Shown piece by piece: positions 1-7,336 of a DNA stretch of 25,940 nucleotides. The stretch is from DG-33 sp964345105. Lineage in GTDB: Archaea > Hadarchaeota > Hadarchaeia > Hadarchaeales > Hadarchaeaceae. The position numbers and the translations under genes are program-made. Where the stretch lies: positions 1 through 25,940 of the forward strand of contig CAYFPZ010000031.1 in the NCBI GenBank assembly GCA_964345105.1, read 5' to 3'. Every line of letters begins with the position of its first letter. Position 1 is the first letter of the stretch. The notes under the pieces are model-generated. The model made no database searches, was not told the DNA's origin, and saw nothing but the letters and a program-made list of their open reading frames with translations.

Positions 1-903
1 GTTATCGTTAATGATCGTTCGCTTGAGGCGGTAGAGTTCATCCGACGGAACATCGAACTTAACGGGCTGAGCGGCGCAGAAGTGCACAACGAGGACGCCA
101 ACACGTTGCTCTGGCGCCGTGCACCACGTTTTCACTTCGTCGACCTAGATCCTTTCGGGTCACCAGCCTCGTTCATCGATGCCGCCTGCGCCTCGCTCCT
201 CCGCAGGGGGATGCTGGCCCTAACCGCCACGGACACCGCCCCACTTTCGGGGACCCACGCCAAGGCTTGCATTCGCAGGTACGGCGCTAAACCGCTCAAG
301 ACAGAGTATGGCCATGAGCTTGGGGTGCGAATTTTGATAGGTTTTTGTCAGAGGATGGCAGGGAAGTACGACCTTGCCCTTACACCAGTGTTGGCCCACG
401 CCACGAGGCATTACTTCAGGGTTTACCTTCGGGGACGGCGGAGGGCGGGTGACACGAATGAGGTGCTGGCAAATCAAGGTTATGCATCGCATTGCCGCGC
501 GTGCGGAAATCGGAGCTTGACTTCAGGTTTGGTGCCCGAGTTGCCCCAAAAGTGCGAGTGTGGCGAAAAGCTCGAGCATGCGGGGCCACTTTGGCTCGGG
601 CAGTTAGGTGACAAAGAATTCGTAGGGCGAATGATCAATGACCTGGCCCGACGAAACTTCAGGCTCGGGCAGCAGGAGCTAACGCTGCTCAATCTCTGCC
701 GCGAGGAAACCGATGGACCACCCGCGTTCTACGACATGCATGAGCTCGCGGGGCGCGTGGGAGTTTCACCGCCAAAAATTGTTGAGTTGATTGGAAAGCT
801 TCGAAAACAAGGTTACTTCGCCTCGCGCACCCACTTCTCGGGCACGGGCTTCCGAACCGATGCGCCTATGGACGAAATCATCAAAATTTTCAAACGCGCT
901 TAA
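1..903 (+). CDS. trm1: tRNA (guanine(26)-N(2))-dimethyltransferase Trm1, 3' part
   Basis: The open frame runs in from the left edge, so the N-terminus and part of the SAM-binding fold lie outside the window; about 300 residues are visible. The family makes m2G/m2,2G at position 26 of tRNA using SAM. The visible part has the Trm1 catalytic motif DLDPFGSP followed by a Ser/Phe-rich helix, then the conserved TDTAPLSG and YGHELGVRIL stretches. A C-terminal zinc-ribbon-like segment follows, with Cys pairs CRAC and CECG, and then a winged-helix-like tail. The GTG at 82 is internal, not a start. The last 14 nt overlap the 3' end of the convergent ftsJ-type gene. No sign of damage. Identification is confident. 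Confidence 0.95.
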   Translation, partial: VIVNDRSLEAVEFIRRNIELNGLSGAEVHNEDANTLLWRRAPRFHFVDLDPFGSPASFIDAACASLLRRGMLALTATDTAPLSGTHAKACIRRYGAKPLKTEYGHELGVRILIGFCQRMAGKYDLALTPVLAHATRHYFRVYLRGRRRAGDTNEVLANQGYASHCRACGNRSLTSGLVPELPQKCECGEKLEHAGPLWLGQLGDKEFVGRMINDLARRNFRLGQQELTLLNLCREETDGPPAFYDMHELAGRVGVSPPKIVELIGKLRKQGYFASRTHFSGTGFRTDAPMDEIIKIFKRA

Positions 904-1498
904 ACCCCTTTGCGATGACGTAGACCTCGGAGCTACATTTCCGCGAGGCGGGTGGTTTGGAAATTTTCAGGTAATCAAACTTCTTCCTCACGTTTTGAAC
1001 GAAGTCTTGGAAGAATTCCCCCTGGAACACCTTTATCAACAACTTCCCCCCCTGGCTCAAAACCTCGCCAGCAATTGTGAACGCTGCGTCTGCGAGTTCG
1101 ATCGAGCGGGCGTGGTCGATGCTCCATACTCCCGAGATTTTGGGGGATGCGTCGGAGAGCACCACATCGGCAGGGCGCGGGAGATTTTGCCGAATCAGCT
1201 CTGGTGTTAAGGGGTCGGTGATGTCCGCCACTAGTGTTTTAACGTTTTTGTGGGGGAGTTTTGTGATCTTTTGGAGGTCGACGCCCAGCACAAATCCTTC
1301 ATTACCAACTTCCTCGCGCGCAACTTGAAGCCACCCACCGGGCGCAGCGCCTAGGTCGACTACGACATTACCGCTTTGAAGCAATTCGTAACGTTCATTG
1401 AACTGTTTGAGCTTAAACGCTGAACGTGCCCTGTACCCGGCCCGTTTCGCCATGCGGTAGTAGTGCTCCCGTTTCCGCTCGCGCCGTTGTTTACCCAT
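890..1498 (-). CDS. rlmE: FtsJ/RlmE-type 2'-O-ribose methyltransferase (23S rRNA U2552 type)
   Basis: 202 aa from the ATG at 1498. A longer frame reaches 1714, but the extra 72 residues lie antiparallel-shifted within the upstream DUF123 gene and do not resemble the family, whereas the chosen start gives the typical basic N-terminus MGKQRRERKREHYY. Visible motifs are RSAFKLKQ (K of the K-D-K-E tetrad), the SAM loop VVDLGAAPGGW, VVLSDASP (catalytic D), LLIKVFQG (second K) and SSEVYVIAKGF (E). Family role: SAM-dependent 2'-O-methylation of the A-loop uridine of 23S rRNA in bacteria; archaeal homologues are expected to act on rRNA. The upstream gene overlaps it by 8 nt, so the two are probably translated from one mRNA. 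Substrate is inferred from the family. Confidence 0.92.
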   Translation of the reverse strand: MGKQRRERKREHYYRMAKRAGYRARSAFKLKQFNERYELLQSGNVVVDLGAAPGGWLQVAREEVGNEGFVLGVDLQKITKLPHKNVKTLVADITDPLTPELIRQNLPRPADVVLSDASPKISGVWSIDHARSIELADAAFTIAGEVLSQGGKLLIKVFQGEFFQDFVQNVRKKFDYLKISKPPASRKCSSEVYVIAKGFKRV

Positions 1499-1916
1499 AC
1501 CCGACACCTTTCTTCGGCTTGAGCCCACAATCTTTAAAGCCCAACAAAACCTGCCTGAGCAACTCGTGAAGATTTGGGTTGTAAAAAAGGTGACTTTCAC
1601 AATTACAATCACTCGAGCCAAAACCTTGGATGCTCGAGAGGTGTTTCGCAAGTTCGGCAGCGACCGTACATTCTTTTCGCTCCTCGCTTTGCGCGACGAC
1701 GACATCGACCGCACGGGCGCGAGAGAGCAGGTAGTCGATGTGCCAGCGGATTTTCTTCTCCTCGCGCATGTGGCGCTCGACTCTTTTTTCGAGACCCCCC
1801 AGCGCCGAGCCGACGTAAGCGTAGTAGCCGGCCTTAAATGAACGATTGCCGAGCTCGCCGATGCTCAGCACGATGTCGTAGGGGACATGGGCTAGTAGCA
1901 CGTAGGTTCCGCGCAT
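1491..1916 (-). CDS. DUF123 protein, GIY-YIG-related
   Basis: 141 aa. It shows the DUF123 pattern: GTYVLLAHVP at the N-terminus, then GYYAYVGSALGGLEKRVERHM, WHIDYLL, and GFGSSDCNCESHLFY near the C-terminus. DUF123 occurs alone in archaea and fused to endonuclease III in some genomes, and its core resembles the GIY-YIG nuclease fold (YAYVGSA...R..RH). No function is established for the stand-alone form; a DNA- or RNA-related role is an inference. Its stop codon lies inside the start of the downstream methyltransferase (8-nt overlap), indicating one operon. The start is the ATG at 1916, the first residue of the conserved block. Confidence 0.85.
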   Translation of the reverse strand: MRGTYVLLAHVPYDIVLSIGELGNRSFKAGYYAYVGSALGGLEKRVERHMREEKKIRWHIDYLLSRARAVDVVVAQSEERKECTVAAELAKHLSSIQGFGSSDCNCESHLFYNPNLHELLRQVLLGFKDCGLKPKKGVGYG

Positions 1917-1985
1917 GGAGCTCGATTAATATTTAGAACAACGCTACTTTTGCTTTTCTAACTGAGCTCCAAGTATTCTGAATCC

Positions 1986-1997
1986 GATAAAAATATT
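1986..1997 (+). promoter_or_regulatory. TATA-like element ahead of the thioferritin gene
   Basis: The AT-rich stretch GATAAAAATATT lies about 45 nt upstream of the ATG at 2039. That would leave a leader of about 20 nt containing the Shine-Dalgarno-like AAGGCGAG at 2026-2033. Archaeal TATA boxes are centred about 26 nt before the start of transcription, which fits. The transcription start itself is not shown. Confidence 0.45.
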
Positions 1998-2038
1998 ACA
2001 AGTGTATACAAAAATAAAATATTGAAAGGCGAGAAGAA

Positions 2039-2590
2039 ATGGCTAAAGTAGCGCGGGAAATGGTTGAGAAGTCGGGTATCAATATTGATCAATTGTTGGA
2101 ACTGCTGGTCACTAATGCCGCTGCGGAACTGACCACTTACTATTACTACACAATCCTGAGGTGCAACCTAATCGGACTGGAAGGAGAAGGGGTCAAGGAA
2201 ATTGCAGAGGTCGCTCGCGTCGAAGATCGTAATCACTTCGAGGCGATTGTTCCTAGAATCTACGAACTTGAAGGCAAACTACCAGATGACATGAAGACGT
2301 TTCACGACAAGTCTGCTTGTCCGCCAGCATCTTTGCCCAAAGATCCAACGGATATAAAGGCGATGCTAAAGGTGTTGGTGGATGCCGAGCGGTGTGCGGT
2401 TAGGGGTTATACAAACATTTGTAATCTGACGGCGGGGAAAGACCACCGCACCTACGACTTGGCACAGGCGATTCTAAACGAAGAAGTGGAGCACGAGTCC
2501 TGGTTTTCTGAGTTCCTAGGAGAGGGCCCATCTGGACACTTCATGCGGAGAGGCGAGACTTCCCCATTCGTGTCCAAGTTCCTAAAGTAG
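2039..2590 (+). CDS. Dps-like ferritin (DPSL/thioferritin)
   Basis: 183 aa four-helix-bundle protein. Candidate diiron ligands are Glu30, Glu62, His66, Glu117, Glu149 and His152 (in ExxxE, EDRNH, AERC and EEVEH motifs). The spacing AERC-x8-C, with Cys119 and Cys128 next to the metal site, is the hallmark of the archaeal/bacterial DPSL group (Sulfolobus SsDps), called thioferritins. Known members form 12-subunit cages that oxidise iron with hydrogen peroxide and protect DNA under oxidative stress. The start is the ATG with AAGGCGAG a few bases upstream. It stands alone, divergent from the DUF123 gene and convergent with tfb. A stress-regulated promoter is plausible but not visible. Confidence 0.88.
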   Translation: MAKVAREMVEKSGINIDQLLELLVTNAAAELTTYYYYTILRCNLIGLEGEGVKEIAEVARVEDRNHFEAIVPRIYELEGKLPDDMKTFHDKSACPPASLPKDPTDIKAMLKVLVDAERCAVRGYTNICNLTAGKDHRTYDLAQAILNEEVEHESWFSEFLGEGPSGHFMRRGETSPFVSKFLK

Positions 2591-2650
2591 CGCAAGAATA
2601 ATCAGTGGCAACCTGCTTCAACAAGGGATAGCCCACGCCAAATTTAAACT

Positions 2651-2666
2651 CTATTTTCAAAAATAG
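2651..2666. terminator. Possible bidirectional terminator hairpin
   Basis: CTATTTT and AAAATAG form a 7-bp inverted repeat around a 2-nt centre, flanked on both sides by TTTAAA tracts. It lies between the convergent thioferritin and tfb genes and would give U-rich tails on both strands. The folding is weak because the stem is AT-rich, so the T tracts may matter more than the hairpin. Confidence 0.4.
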
Positions 2667-2672
2667 GGAAAT

Positions 2673-3593
2673 TTAAAGCTCTACATCCAACCCTAGCTTC
2701 TCGCATAACTCTTTATAGCGGTTCCTCACGGTGACCTCTGTAACCCGCGCCACGTCCGCCACATCCCGCTGCGTCCGCCGCTCGCCGCAGAACACGCTAG
2801 CAATGTAGATGGCAGCAGCCGCCACGCCTGTCGGCCCCCGTCCCGAAGTCAGCCCCTTCTTCGTCGCCTCCTTGAGCAGCTCGATCGCCTTAGACTGCAC
2901 CTCGCCGCTCAGCCCGAGCTCGCTCCCGAAGCGAGGAATGTAGTCGATCGGGCTCGTAGGGCGCAGGTGGATGAGCAGCTCACGTGAGATGAAACGGTAA
3001 CTCCGCCCGATTTCCTTCTTGCTAACCCGCGAAACGTCGGCAATCTCATCAAGTGTTCGGGGAACCTTGCACTCTCGGCAGGCCGCGTAAAGGGCCGCTG
3101 CGGCAACGCCCTCGATTGACCGCCCCCGGATCAACCTTTCCTCAACAGCCCGCCGGTAGATTACCGCAGCTGCCTCACGAACGTTCCGGGGCAACCCCAA
3201 GTGTGAGGACATCCGGTCGACCTCCGAGAGCGCGAAGGCTAGGTTGCGCTCGGTGGCATCAGAAACGCGGATTCGCCGCTGCCACTTTCGAAGCCGGTAA
3301 ATCTGAGCTCGGCGCTTGGGGGTGAGGTCCTTGCCGTGAGAGTCGCGATCCCGCCAGTCAATCATCGTCGACAATCCTTTATCGTGAATAGTGAACGTCA
3401 TGGGCGCTCCAACCCGTCCCCGGCGCTCCCGCTGCTCCTGGTCAAAAGCCCGCCACTCCGGCCCCATGTCCATTATCTTGTCGTGGATGATGAAACCGCA
3501 CTCAGCACACACTAACTCGGCGCGCTCGTATACCCGCACGAATTTTGGGCTTCCGCACTCAGGACACTTTTTTTGCTTTTCGGGTTTTTCCAT
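2673..3593 (-). CDS. tfb: Transcription initiation factor IIB (TFB)
   Basis: 306 aa from the ATG at 3593, which has GGGGGAG a few bases upstream; an ATG at 3620 in the same frame lacks such a site and adds nine residues absent from the family. An N-terminal zinc ribbon uses Cys10, Cys13, Cys29 and Cys32. The B-reader/B-linker region contains DMGPEWRAF. Two cyclin-like repeats follow, at roughly residues 105-200 and 205-306, the second with a helix-turn-helix near the end (RRTQRDVADVARVTEVTVRNRYKE in part). It binds TBP-DNA at the BRE and recruits RNA polymerase. The gene overlaps the 3' end of gar1 by 35 nt, an arrangement implying co-transcription. Length and motifs are normal. Confidence 0.97.
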   Translation of the reverse strand: MEKPEKQKKCPECGSPKFVRVYERAELVCAECGFIIHDKIMDMGPEWRAFDQEQRERRGRVGAPMTFTIHDKGLSTMIDWRDRDSHGKDLTPKRRAQIYRLRKWQRRIRVSDATERNLAFALSEVDRMSSHLGLPRNVREAAAVIYRRAVEERLIRGRSIEGVAAAALYAACRECKVPRTLDEIADVSRVSKKEIGRSYRFISRELLIHLRPTSPIDYIPRFGSELGLSGEVQSKAIELLKEATKKGLTSGRGPTGVAAAAIYIASVFCGERRTQRDVADVARVTEVTVRNRYKELCEKLGLDVEL

Positions 3594-3828
3594 ACCGCTC
3601 CCCCATATATAGATCCTCACCGACGAGCTTCCCCAGGCTATCTTGAGCGAACCCGCGGGTGGGTTTTACCACTATGTAGGGCGCCGCGACGGGTCCGAAC
3701 AGGTCAAGTACACTCCCCACGCGCGCGCCCCCCACACTATATACAGCTCCGCCGAGGGCTGGCACCTGCTCGGCGCGCAGCACGAGCCCGCGATTGGTGA
3801 GGTGAATGACCTTGCCTAACTTGCGCAT
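3559..3828 (-). CDS. gar1: H/ACA RNP protein Gar1
   Basis: 89 aa, the usual size for archaeal Gar1. It shows the short beta-barrel pattern with LGKVIHLTNRGLVLRAE at the start, the glycine-containing VGSVLDLFGPVAAPYIVVKP core and a basic tail (GKTRKAKK). Gar1 binds the pseudouridine synthase Cbf5 and promotes substrate turnover in H/ACA RNA-guided pseudouridylation of rRNA. It is first in a two-gene unit with tfb, a neighbourhood common in euryarchaea. GGGGAT just before the ATG serves as the ribosome site. Confidence 0.92.
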   Translation of the reverse strand: MRKLGKVIHLTNRGLVLRAEQVPALGGAVYSVGGARVGSVLDLFGPVAAPYIVVKPTRGFAQDSLGKLVGEDLYMGERYGKTRKAKKVS

Positions 3829-3862
3829 TTGATCCCCTAAAAGTTTAAACGGGATTAGTCTA

Positions 3863-3874
3863 CTTATATATAAG
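3863..3874. promoter_or_regulatory. Palindromic TATA element between gar1 and the DUF211 gene
   Basis: CTTATATATAAG is a perfect 12-bp palindrome. It is centred about 40 nt upstream of the gar1 ATG at 3828 on the minus strand. A second AT-rich candidate, GATATACTTAAAAG at 3881-3894, could serve the plus-strand DUF211 gene. Because it is symmetric, the palindrome could support TBP binding in either direction, with orientation set by BRE bases. Confidence 0.55.
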
Positions 3875-3972
3875 CTTTTCGATATACTTAAAAGTTACGG
3901 TTGGTTGCCCTAAGTTGTCTCAAACCCGAGAAAATTCTTAAGCAAAGCCAATCATTTAGAGATGAGGATCGA

Positions 3973-4293
3973 ATGGCTAGAAAGATTCGAAAGATTCGCA
4001 GACTCGTGCTCGACGTACTTAAGCCTCACAGCCCCACACTGCCGGAGTTCGCGACAAAGCTCAGCTCAATGTCGGGCGTTGACGGGGTTAACGTTACGCT
4101 CATCGAGATTGACAAGGACACGGAGACGATCAAGATCACCATCGACGGCCAACTTGACTATGGCACAATACGCGCGGCAATCGAGGAATGGGGCGGCGTC
4201 GTCCACAGCATCGATGAAGTCATCGCGGGCAACTTGACGAGTGGAACCTTAGAGCGCCAACGCAGGGTTCGTACCCGCGAGGGTGGCGACTAA
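3973..4293 (+). CDS. DUF211 protein
   Basis: 106 aa from the ATG at 3973, preceded by GAGGAT at a normal spacing; the frame extends upstream to 3901 but those residues are not family-like. The sequence matches the archaeal DUF211 pattern: RLVLDVLKPHSPTLPEF, then SGVDGVNVTLIEIDKDTETIKITIDG, then IRAAIEEWGGVVHSIDEVIAG. Structures of this family show a ferredoxin-like fold, and no enzymatic role is settled. A regulatory or ligand-binding role is possible but unproven. It sits between the gar1 promoter region and a convergent conserved gene, with a 4-nt overlap at the 3' end. Confidence 0.85.
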   Translation: MARKIRKIRRLVLDVLKPHSPTLPEFATKLSSMSGVDGVNVTLIEIDKDTETIKITIDGQLDYGTIRAAIEEWGGVVHSIDEVIAGNLTSGTLERQRRVRTREGGD

Positions 4294-5090
4294 CGTCTAT
4301 TATACCAACAGTCGGGTAGTTTACAAGTTCTACAGTTGGTTTTCACTTTCGTGCCAGGTTCACCCTTTATCCCATTTACCAGCTTTCGGGCTTTGATGAG
4401 TTGTTTCTGAGTTCCCTGAACGGACAGGGTGACGCTTCCCTCGGCGCCGGAGATACCTCCCTTGCCCATAGCAATGGCTTCCGCACCAGTCAGAATCCTG
4501 AAAGCTTCAAGCTCGGTGATAACTTTTCCCGCCACGGGCATTATTCCCGAAGGATAACCTGTGGCGTAGCTAGCCCGAAAGATCCCAGTAGTTTTGGAGA
4601 CCTTTTGAATAGAGCCAGGAATAAACTTCTCGAGCCCCACAGGAATGATGAAGTTCACACCCCGCGCCATGATAGCCCCCAATGCTCTACCAAGGGTGCC
4701 TCCTCCACGCGATGCCAATAAAACCCCTGCCGTGCCGCTGGCGTCGAGCGCGTTGGCACCTTTGATGAAAACATCGTCGGCCGTGAGTTCGAGAAGTATA
4801 TCGTCGAGCTTGCTTTTGATGAGCTTGCCCCTACGAATGATGAGATTTCCTATGCGCCGCTCGCGGGGGACTACACAAGTTCCTTTCGGCAAAACGGCGC
4901 CTGCCACGAATTTTTCTCGCTCAATTTTTTTCCCTAGCAGTTCCTCGGCTACGCAAGCGTTGGTGGTGCCAAGCCCAACCACTATTGTTCCTTGGCGGAG
5001 GGCTCGCTTGACCTCAGGGAGAGCGGCAACAGCCTTAGCTATCAAGCGCTTCGATTCGGCTGGAGTTAGAGTTACTTGAATGTGGAGCAT
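4290..5090 (-). CDS. Conserved archaeal protein of unknown function, Gly-rich with C-terminal Cys motif
   Basis: 266 aa from the ATG at 5090. I do not recognise a named family. The N-terminal third has GTIVVGLGTTNACVAEELLG, reminiscent of a phosphate-binding loop in sugar-phosphate-type Rossmann folds. The middle has a Gly/Ala-rich GGGTLGRALGAIMARGVNF segment and a recurring pattern of strands. The protein ends with CRTCKLPDCWYNRR, a C-x2-C-x4-C group that could bind zinc or an iron-sulfur cluster. The frame extends to 5195, but the TATA-like TTTTTAAA centred about 28 nt before 5090 fits leaderless transcription from this ATG. Ends 4 nt inside the convergent DUF211 gene. Reality of the gene is secure; function is unknown. 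Confidence 0.75.
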   Translation of the reverse strand: MLHIQVTLTPAESKRLIAKAVAALPEVKRALRQGTIVVGLGTTNACVAEELLGKKIEREKFVAGAVLPKGTCVVPRERRIGNLIIRRGKLIKSKLDDILLELTADDVFIKGANALDASGTAGVLLASRGGGTLGRALGAIMARGVNFIIPVGLEKFIPGSIQKVSKTTGIFRASYATGYPSGIMPVAGKVITELEAFRILTGAEAIAMGKGGISGAEGSVTLSVQGTQKQLIKARKLVNGIKGEPGTKVKTNCRTCKLPDCWYNRR

Positions 5091-5112
5091 GTCACACGGA
5101 ATTAATTTAACT

Positions 5113-5123
5113 GGTTTAAAAAC
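5113..5123 (-). promoter_or_regulatory. TATA-like element for a leaderless transcript
   Basis: On the minus strand this reads GTTTTTAAACC and is centred about 28 nt before the ATG at 5090. No Shine-Dalgarno sequence is visible between them, so a leaderless mRNA is the simplest reading. Confidence 0.45.
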
Positions 5124-5268
5124 TTGGTGTTTGATTACGTCGCTCACTGTAAAATTACATGACAACCACCTAAAATGACACGCGAGGTTTACCACATTAA
5201 CGCACTATATGCATGTGTTACCGACATGGCTATTCCATTCTAAAAACTGAATTGTTAATGGGACGAGC

Positions 5269-5682
5269 GTGCCGGAAATATTCACAATCGGCTACGGAAA
5301 CCGAAAATTCGAGGATTTCATGGCGCTACTCAAGCGTTTCGATATCGAGCTGATCATAGACGTCCGGCGTTTCCCGACCTCGAAGTGGCCGGAGTTCGTG
5401 AAGGAAAACCTGCAGCGGGCTCTCCCCTCAAAGGGCATAGGTTATATCCATATTCGAGAGCTCGGCGGATATCGTGGGGGCTATGGGACCTACACCCGGA
5501 CTCAAGAGTTCAAACAAGGGTTGAAGGAGCTGATGAAACTCGCGAGAGAAAAGACCTCGGCAATCATGTGCGTCGAGTCATATCCGAGCGCATGTCATCG
5601 CCGCTTCATAGCAAGAGAGTTAAAAAAGCGAAGATGGAAGGTCTTGCACATCGTCGGCAAAGGGAAGCAAAAAACGCTATGA
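5269..5682 (+). CDS. DUF488 protein
   Basis: 137 aa from a GTG start. The N-terminus FTIGYGNRKFEDFMALLKRFDIELIIDVRRFPTS contains the DUF488 hallmarks: the TIGYGxR opening, the DVRRxPxS motif, and later the ELGGYR and CVESYPSACHR segments with a Cys and a conserved HRR. Family function is not established, although an enzyme acting on small molecules or nucleic acids has been proposed for some members. An ATG at 5258 is out of frame. Its 3' end overlaps the convergent rps8e by 6 nt. Confidence 0.85.
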   Translation: MPEIFTIGYGNRKFEDFMALLKRFDIELIIDVRRFPTSKWPEFVKENLQRALPSKGIGYIHIRELGGYRGGYGTYTRTQEFKQGLKELMKLAREKTSAIMCVESYPSACHRRFIARELKKRRWKVLHIVGKGKQKTL

Positions 5683-6117
5683 TTTTTCTTCGGGCACCGC
5701 TGGCTTCTCAGCAGGTTTCTCAGCTTCAACGGGTTTGGCCTCAAGCAGCACGGCATCGACGCCGCCGCTCTGCCCAGGTCGGCTAGTCACGCGCGCGCGG
5801 CCAAGCTCGGTTTCTATTATCGCTCCCTTAGTCAGAACATTTCTACGTACGAAGTGGGGATCGGCAGGATTCTCGACAACTGTTAGTATCTTCGATTTTT
5901 TTGACTGCCCGGTTTTAGGGTCCACAACTTTGGCGGCATCGGTGCTGAGCAAGCTGATTTTTATGTCCCCACCGAAGGCGCGTCGCTCGACTCGCTTCAT
6001 TGAGCCGAGTTTGGTCTCGACGAACTCGCTCCCCATCTCCCGCCCACGCTTCTTCCGGCTGGCCCATATTCGCCCTCCGCTGGGCTTCTTTAACGATCTA
6101 CCCTGCCACTTGGCCAT
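5677..6117 (-). CDS. rps8e: 30S ribosomal protein S8e
   Basis: 146 aa. The N-terminus MAKWQGRSLKKPSGGR and the stretch KIKISLLS-like/DPKTGQSKKSKILTVVENPADPHFVRRNVLTKGAIIET (seen in part) are typical of archaeal S8e, which binds 16S rRNA in the small subunit. The C-terminal 20 or so residues are a low-complexity Glu/Ala/Pro/Lys tail that makes the protein slightly longer than the usual 125-130 aa. A TATA element lies about 40 nt upstream, embedded at the end of scpB. Confidence 0.96.
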   Translation of the reverse strand: MAKWQGRSLKKPSGGRIWASRKKRGREMGSEFVETKLGSMKRVERRAFGGDIKISLLSTDAAKVVDPKTGQSKKSKILTVVENPADPHFVRRNVLTKGAIIETELGRARVTSRPGQSGGVDAVLLEAKPVEAEKPAEKPAVPEEKS

Positions 6118-6150
6118 TTAGACACCGCTTGCAATCTTTGGACATAAGGG

Positions 6151-6158
6151 TATAAAAA
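6151..6158 (-). promoter_or_regulatory. TATA box of rps8e
   Basis: On the minus strand this reads TTTTTATA, about 37 nt before the rps8e ATG and just past the scpB stop codon. It suggests that rps8e has its own promoter despite following the smc-scpA-scpB operon on the same strand. A short ATAAGG/CCTTAT inverted repeat surrounds it. Confidence 0.5.
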
Positions 6159-6162
6159 GTCC

Positions 6163-6672
6163 TTATCTCATGAGTTCCTCGATTCGTTCACGAATCTTGT
6201 CCATATCGTCATCAAAACCGAAGTAACCCGCGAATCTTCGCGAGGTTCGAAGCACTCGTGTCCGCTCGAAATGTCTGGACTCGATGAATCCCAAAGCGGT
6301 GAGCTGTTTGACGTGATCGTAGACTCGACTGCCCCGTACGTCGGCGAGCCTCGCTTGGTAGACGGGCTGCTTGTAGGCGATCATGGCGAGCGTTTTCAAA
6401 GCTCCCCGCGAGAGCTTTGCTTTGGACATCACCCCCTCCAGCTTCGGCATGTACTCCTCGCGGAGGCGGAGCGAAAAGGTTCCCTTTGAGGTTTCGGTAA
6501 GCATCAGGGGACCGCTCCTCTTCCCGTAGTCGACTATGAGTTCATCCATGAGCTTGCGTGCGTATGTCTCAGACGAGGTCTCCAAGATTTCACGCAGTTC
6601 ATCAAGGGTCAACGGACGATCAGCCGCGTAGAGGGCGGCTTCGATAATCGAGCGATCTTCCTTGACTCCCAT
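6163..6672 (-). CDS. scpB: Condensin regulatory subunit ScpB
   Basis: 169 aa from the ATG at 6672, which follows a strong GGAGGAGGGG site located in the scpA tail; the frame extends 14 residues further without support. The protein has the paired winged-helix pattern of ScpB: IIEAALYAADRPLTLDELREIL at the N-terminus and TLAMIAYKQPVYQARLADVRG-SRVYDHVKQLTALGFIESR in the second domain. ScpB dimers bind the central part of the kleisin ScpA in the SMC-ScpAB complex. Only one nucleotide separates its start from the scpA stop, so it is translationally coupled as the third gene of the operon. Confidence 0.92.
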   Translation of the reverse strand: MGVKEDRSIIEAALYAADRPLTLDELREILETSSETYARKLMDELIVDYGKRSGPLMLTETSKGTFSLRLREEYMPKLEGVMSKAKLSRGALKTLAMIAYKQPVYQARLADVRGSRVYDHVKQLTALGFIESRHFERTRVLRTSRRFAGYFGFDDDMDKIRERIEELMR

Positions 6673-6673
6673 G

Positions 6674-7327
6674 CTACCCCTCCTCCGCCGGCAAAGCGGC
6701 AAATATTTCACCAAATGGTTCGGGCTGTCGCAACACGACCTTGCCTTGAATTTCGAGGAACAATAAGAGGAGGAGTGTCCTAGCTACCGCGAGTCTAGTT
6801 CGTTCGAGGACGAGCGCCGAGAGCGAAATCTCTTGCCCTAAAGCAGTGAGACTTTTCACCCGTTGGTACAGCTCCTCAAGGTACCGCTCGATGTTTATGT
6901 GATATTCGTTGAGCGTCTGCATGATTTTTTCTAACTTTCTCCTATGGACGACTTTCCGCGTTGGGGTATCCTTGAGCGCTTCTTGTAGCGCCCCCATGAG
7001 ATCGAGAAGTGTAATTTTGCGGGGTGAACGCTGTATAATCGTTATTTGTCCAAGTTCAGGCAAATCGATATCGAACATCTCCTTAAGTTCATCCTCTGCT
7101 TCCGGCTTTTTATGTCCGTTAAACACGAAATCTGATTTCATCCGCAAAAGCACCGAGGCCGAGAGCAGCGTCCGCCCTGAAACACGAAGGTCGAACTCCT
7201 GCATCTCCCGCACGCGTTGCATGTAGACACCTGCGATTTTCTCGATGTCAACATCCCACGGGTCGAGCTTGTGATCCTGCACCAACCCGAGCAGAATCTG
7301 AAAAGGTTGATCGGCGATAGTCGTCAT
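6674..7327 (-). CDS. scpA: Kleisin subunit ScpA
   Basis: 217 aa. The N-terminal segment PFQILLGLVQDHKLDPWDVDIEKIAGVYMQRV matches the kleisin helix that binds the SMC neck, and LRVSGRTLLSASVLLRMKSDF is also typical of ScpA. A central acidic linker follows (PEAEDELKEMFDIDLPEL) and then a C-terminal winged-helix region (RTLLLLLFLEIQGKVVLRQPEPFGEI in part) expected to bind the SMC head. AGGTGAAG precedes the ATG. It lies 9 nt downstream of smc. Domain order and length look normal for an archaeal ScpA, which makes the shortened SMC next door stand out. Confidence 0.92.
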   Translation of the reverse strand: MTTIADQPFQILLGLVQDHKLDPWDVDIEKIAGVYMQRVREMQEFDLRVSGRTLLSASVLLRMKSDFVFNGHKKPEAEDELKEMFDIDLPELGQITIIQRSPRKITLLDLMGALQEALKDTPTRKVVHRRKLEKIMQTLNEYHINIERYLEELYQRVKSLTALGQEISLSALVLERTRLAVARTLLLLLFLEIQGKVVLRQPEPFGEIFAALPAEEG

Positions 7328-7336
7328 TTCTTCACC

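Noticed and set aside
1499..1714. N-terminal extension of the FtsJ-type methyltransferase
   Set aside because: The 72 extra codons lie wholly inside the DUF123 gene in another frame and bear no resemblance to the family; the ATG at 1498 starts the conserved sequence.
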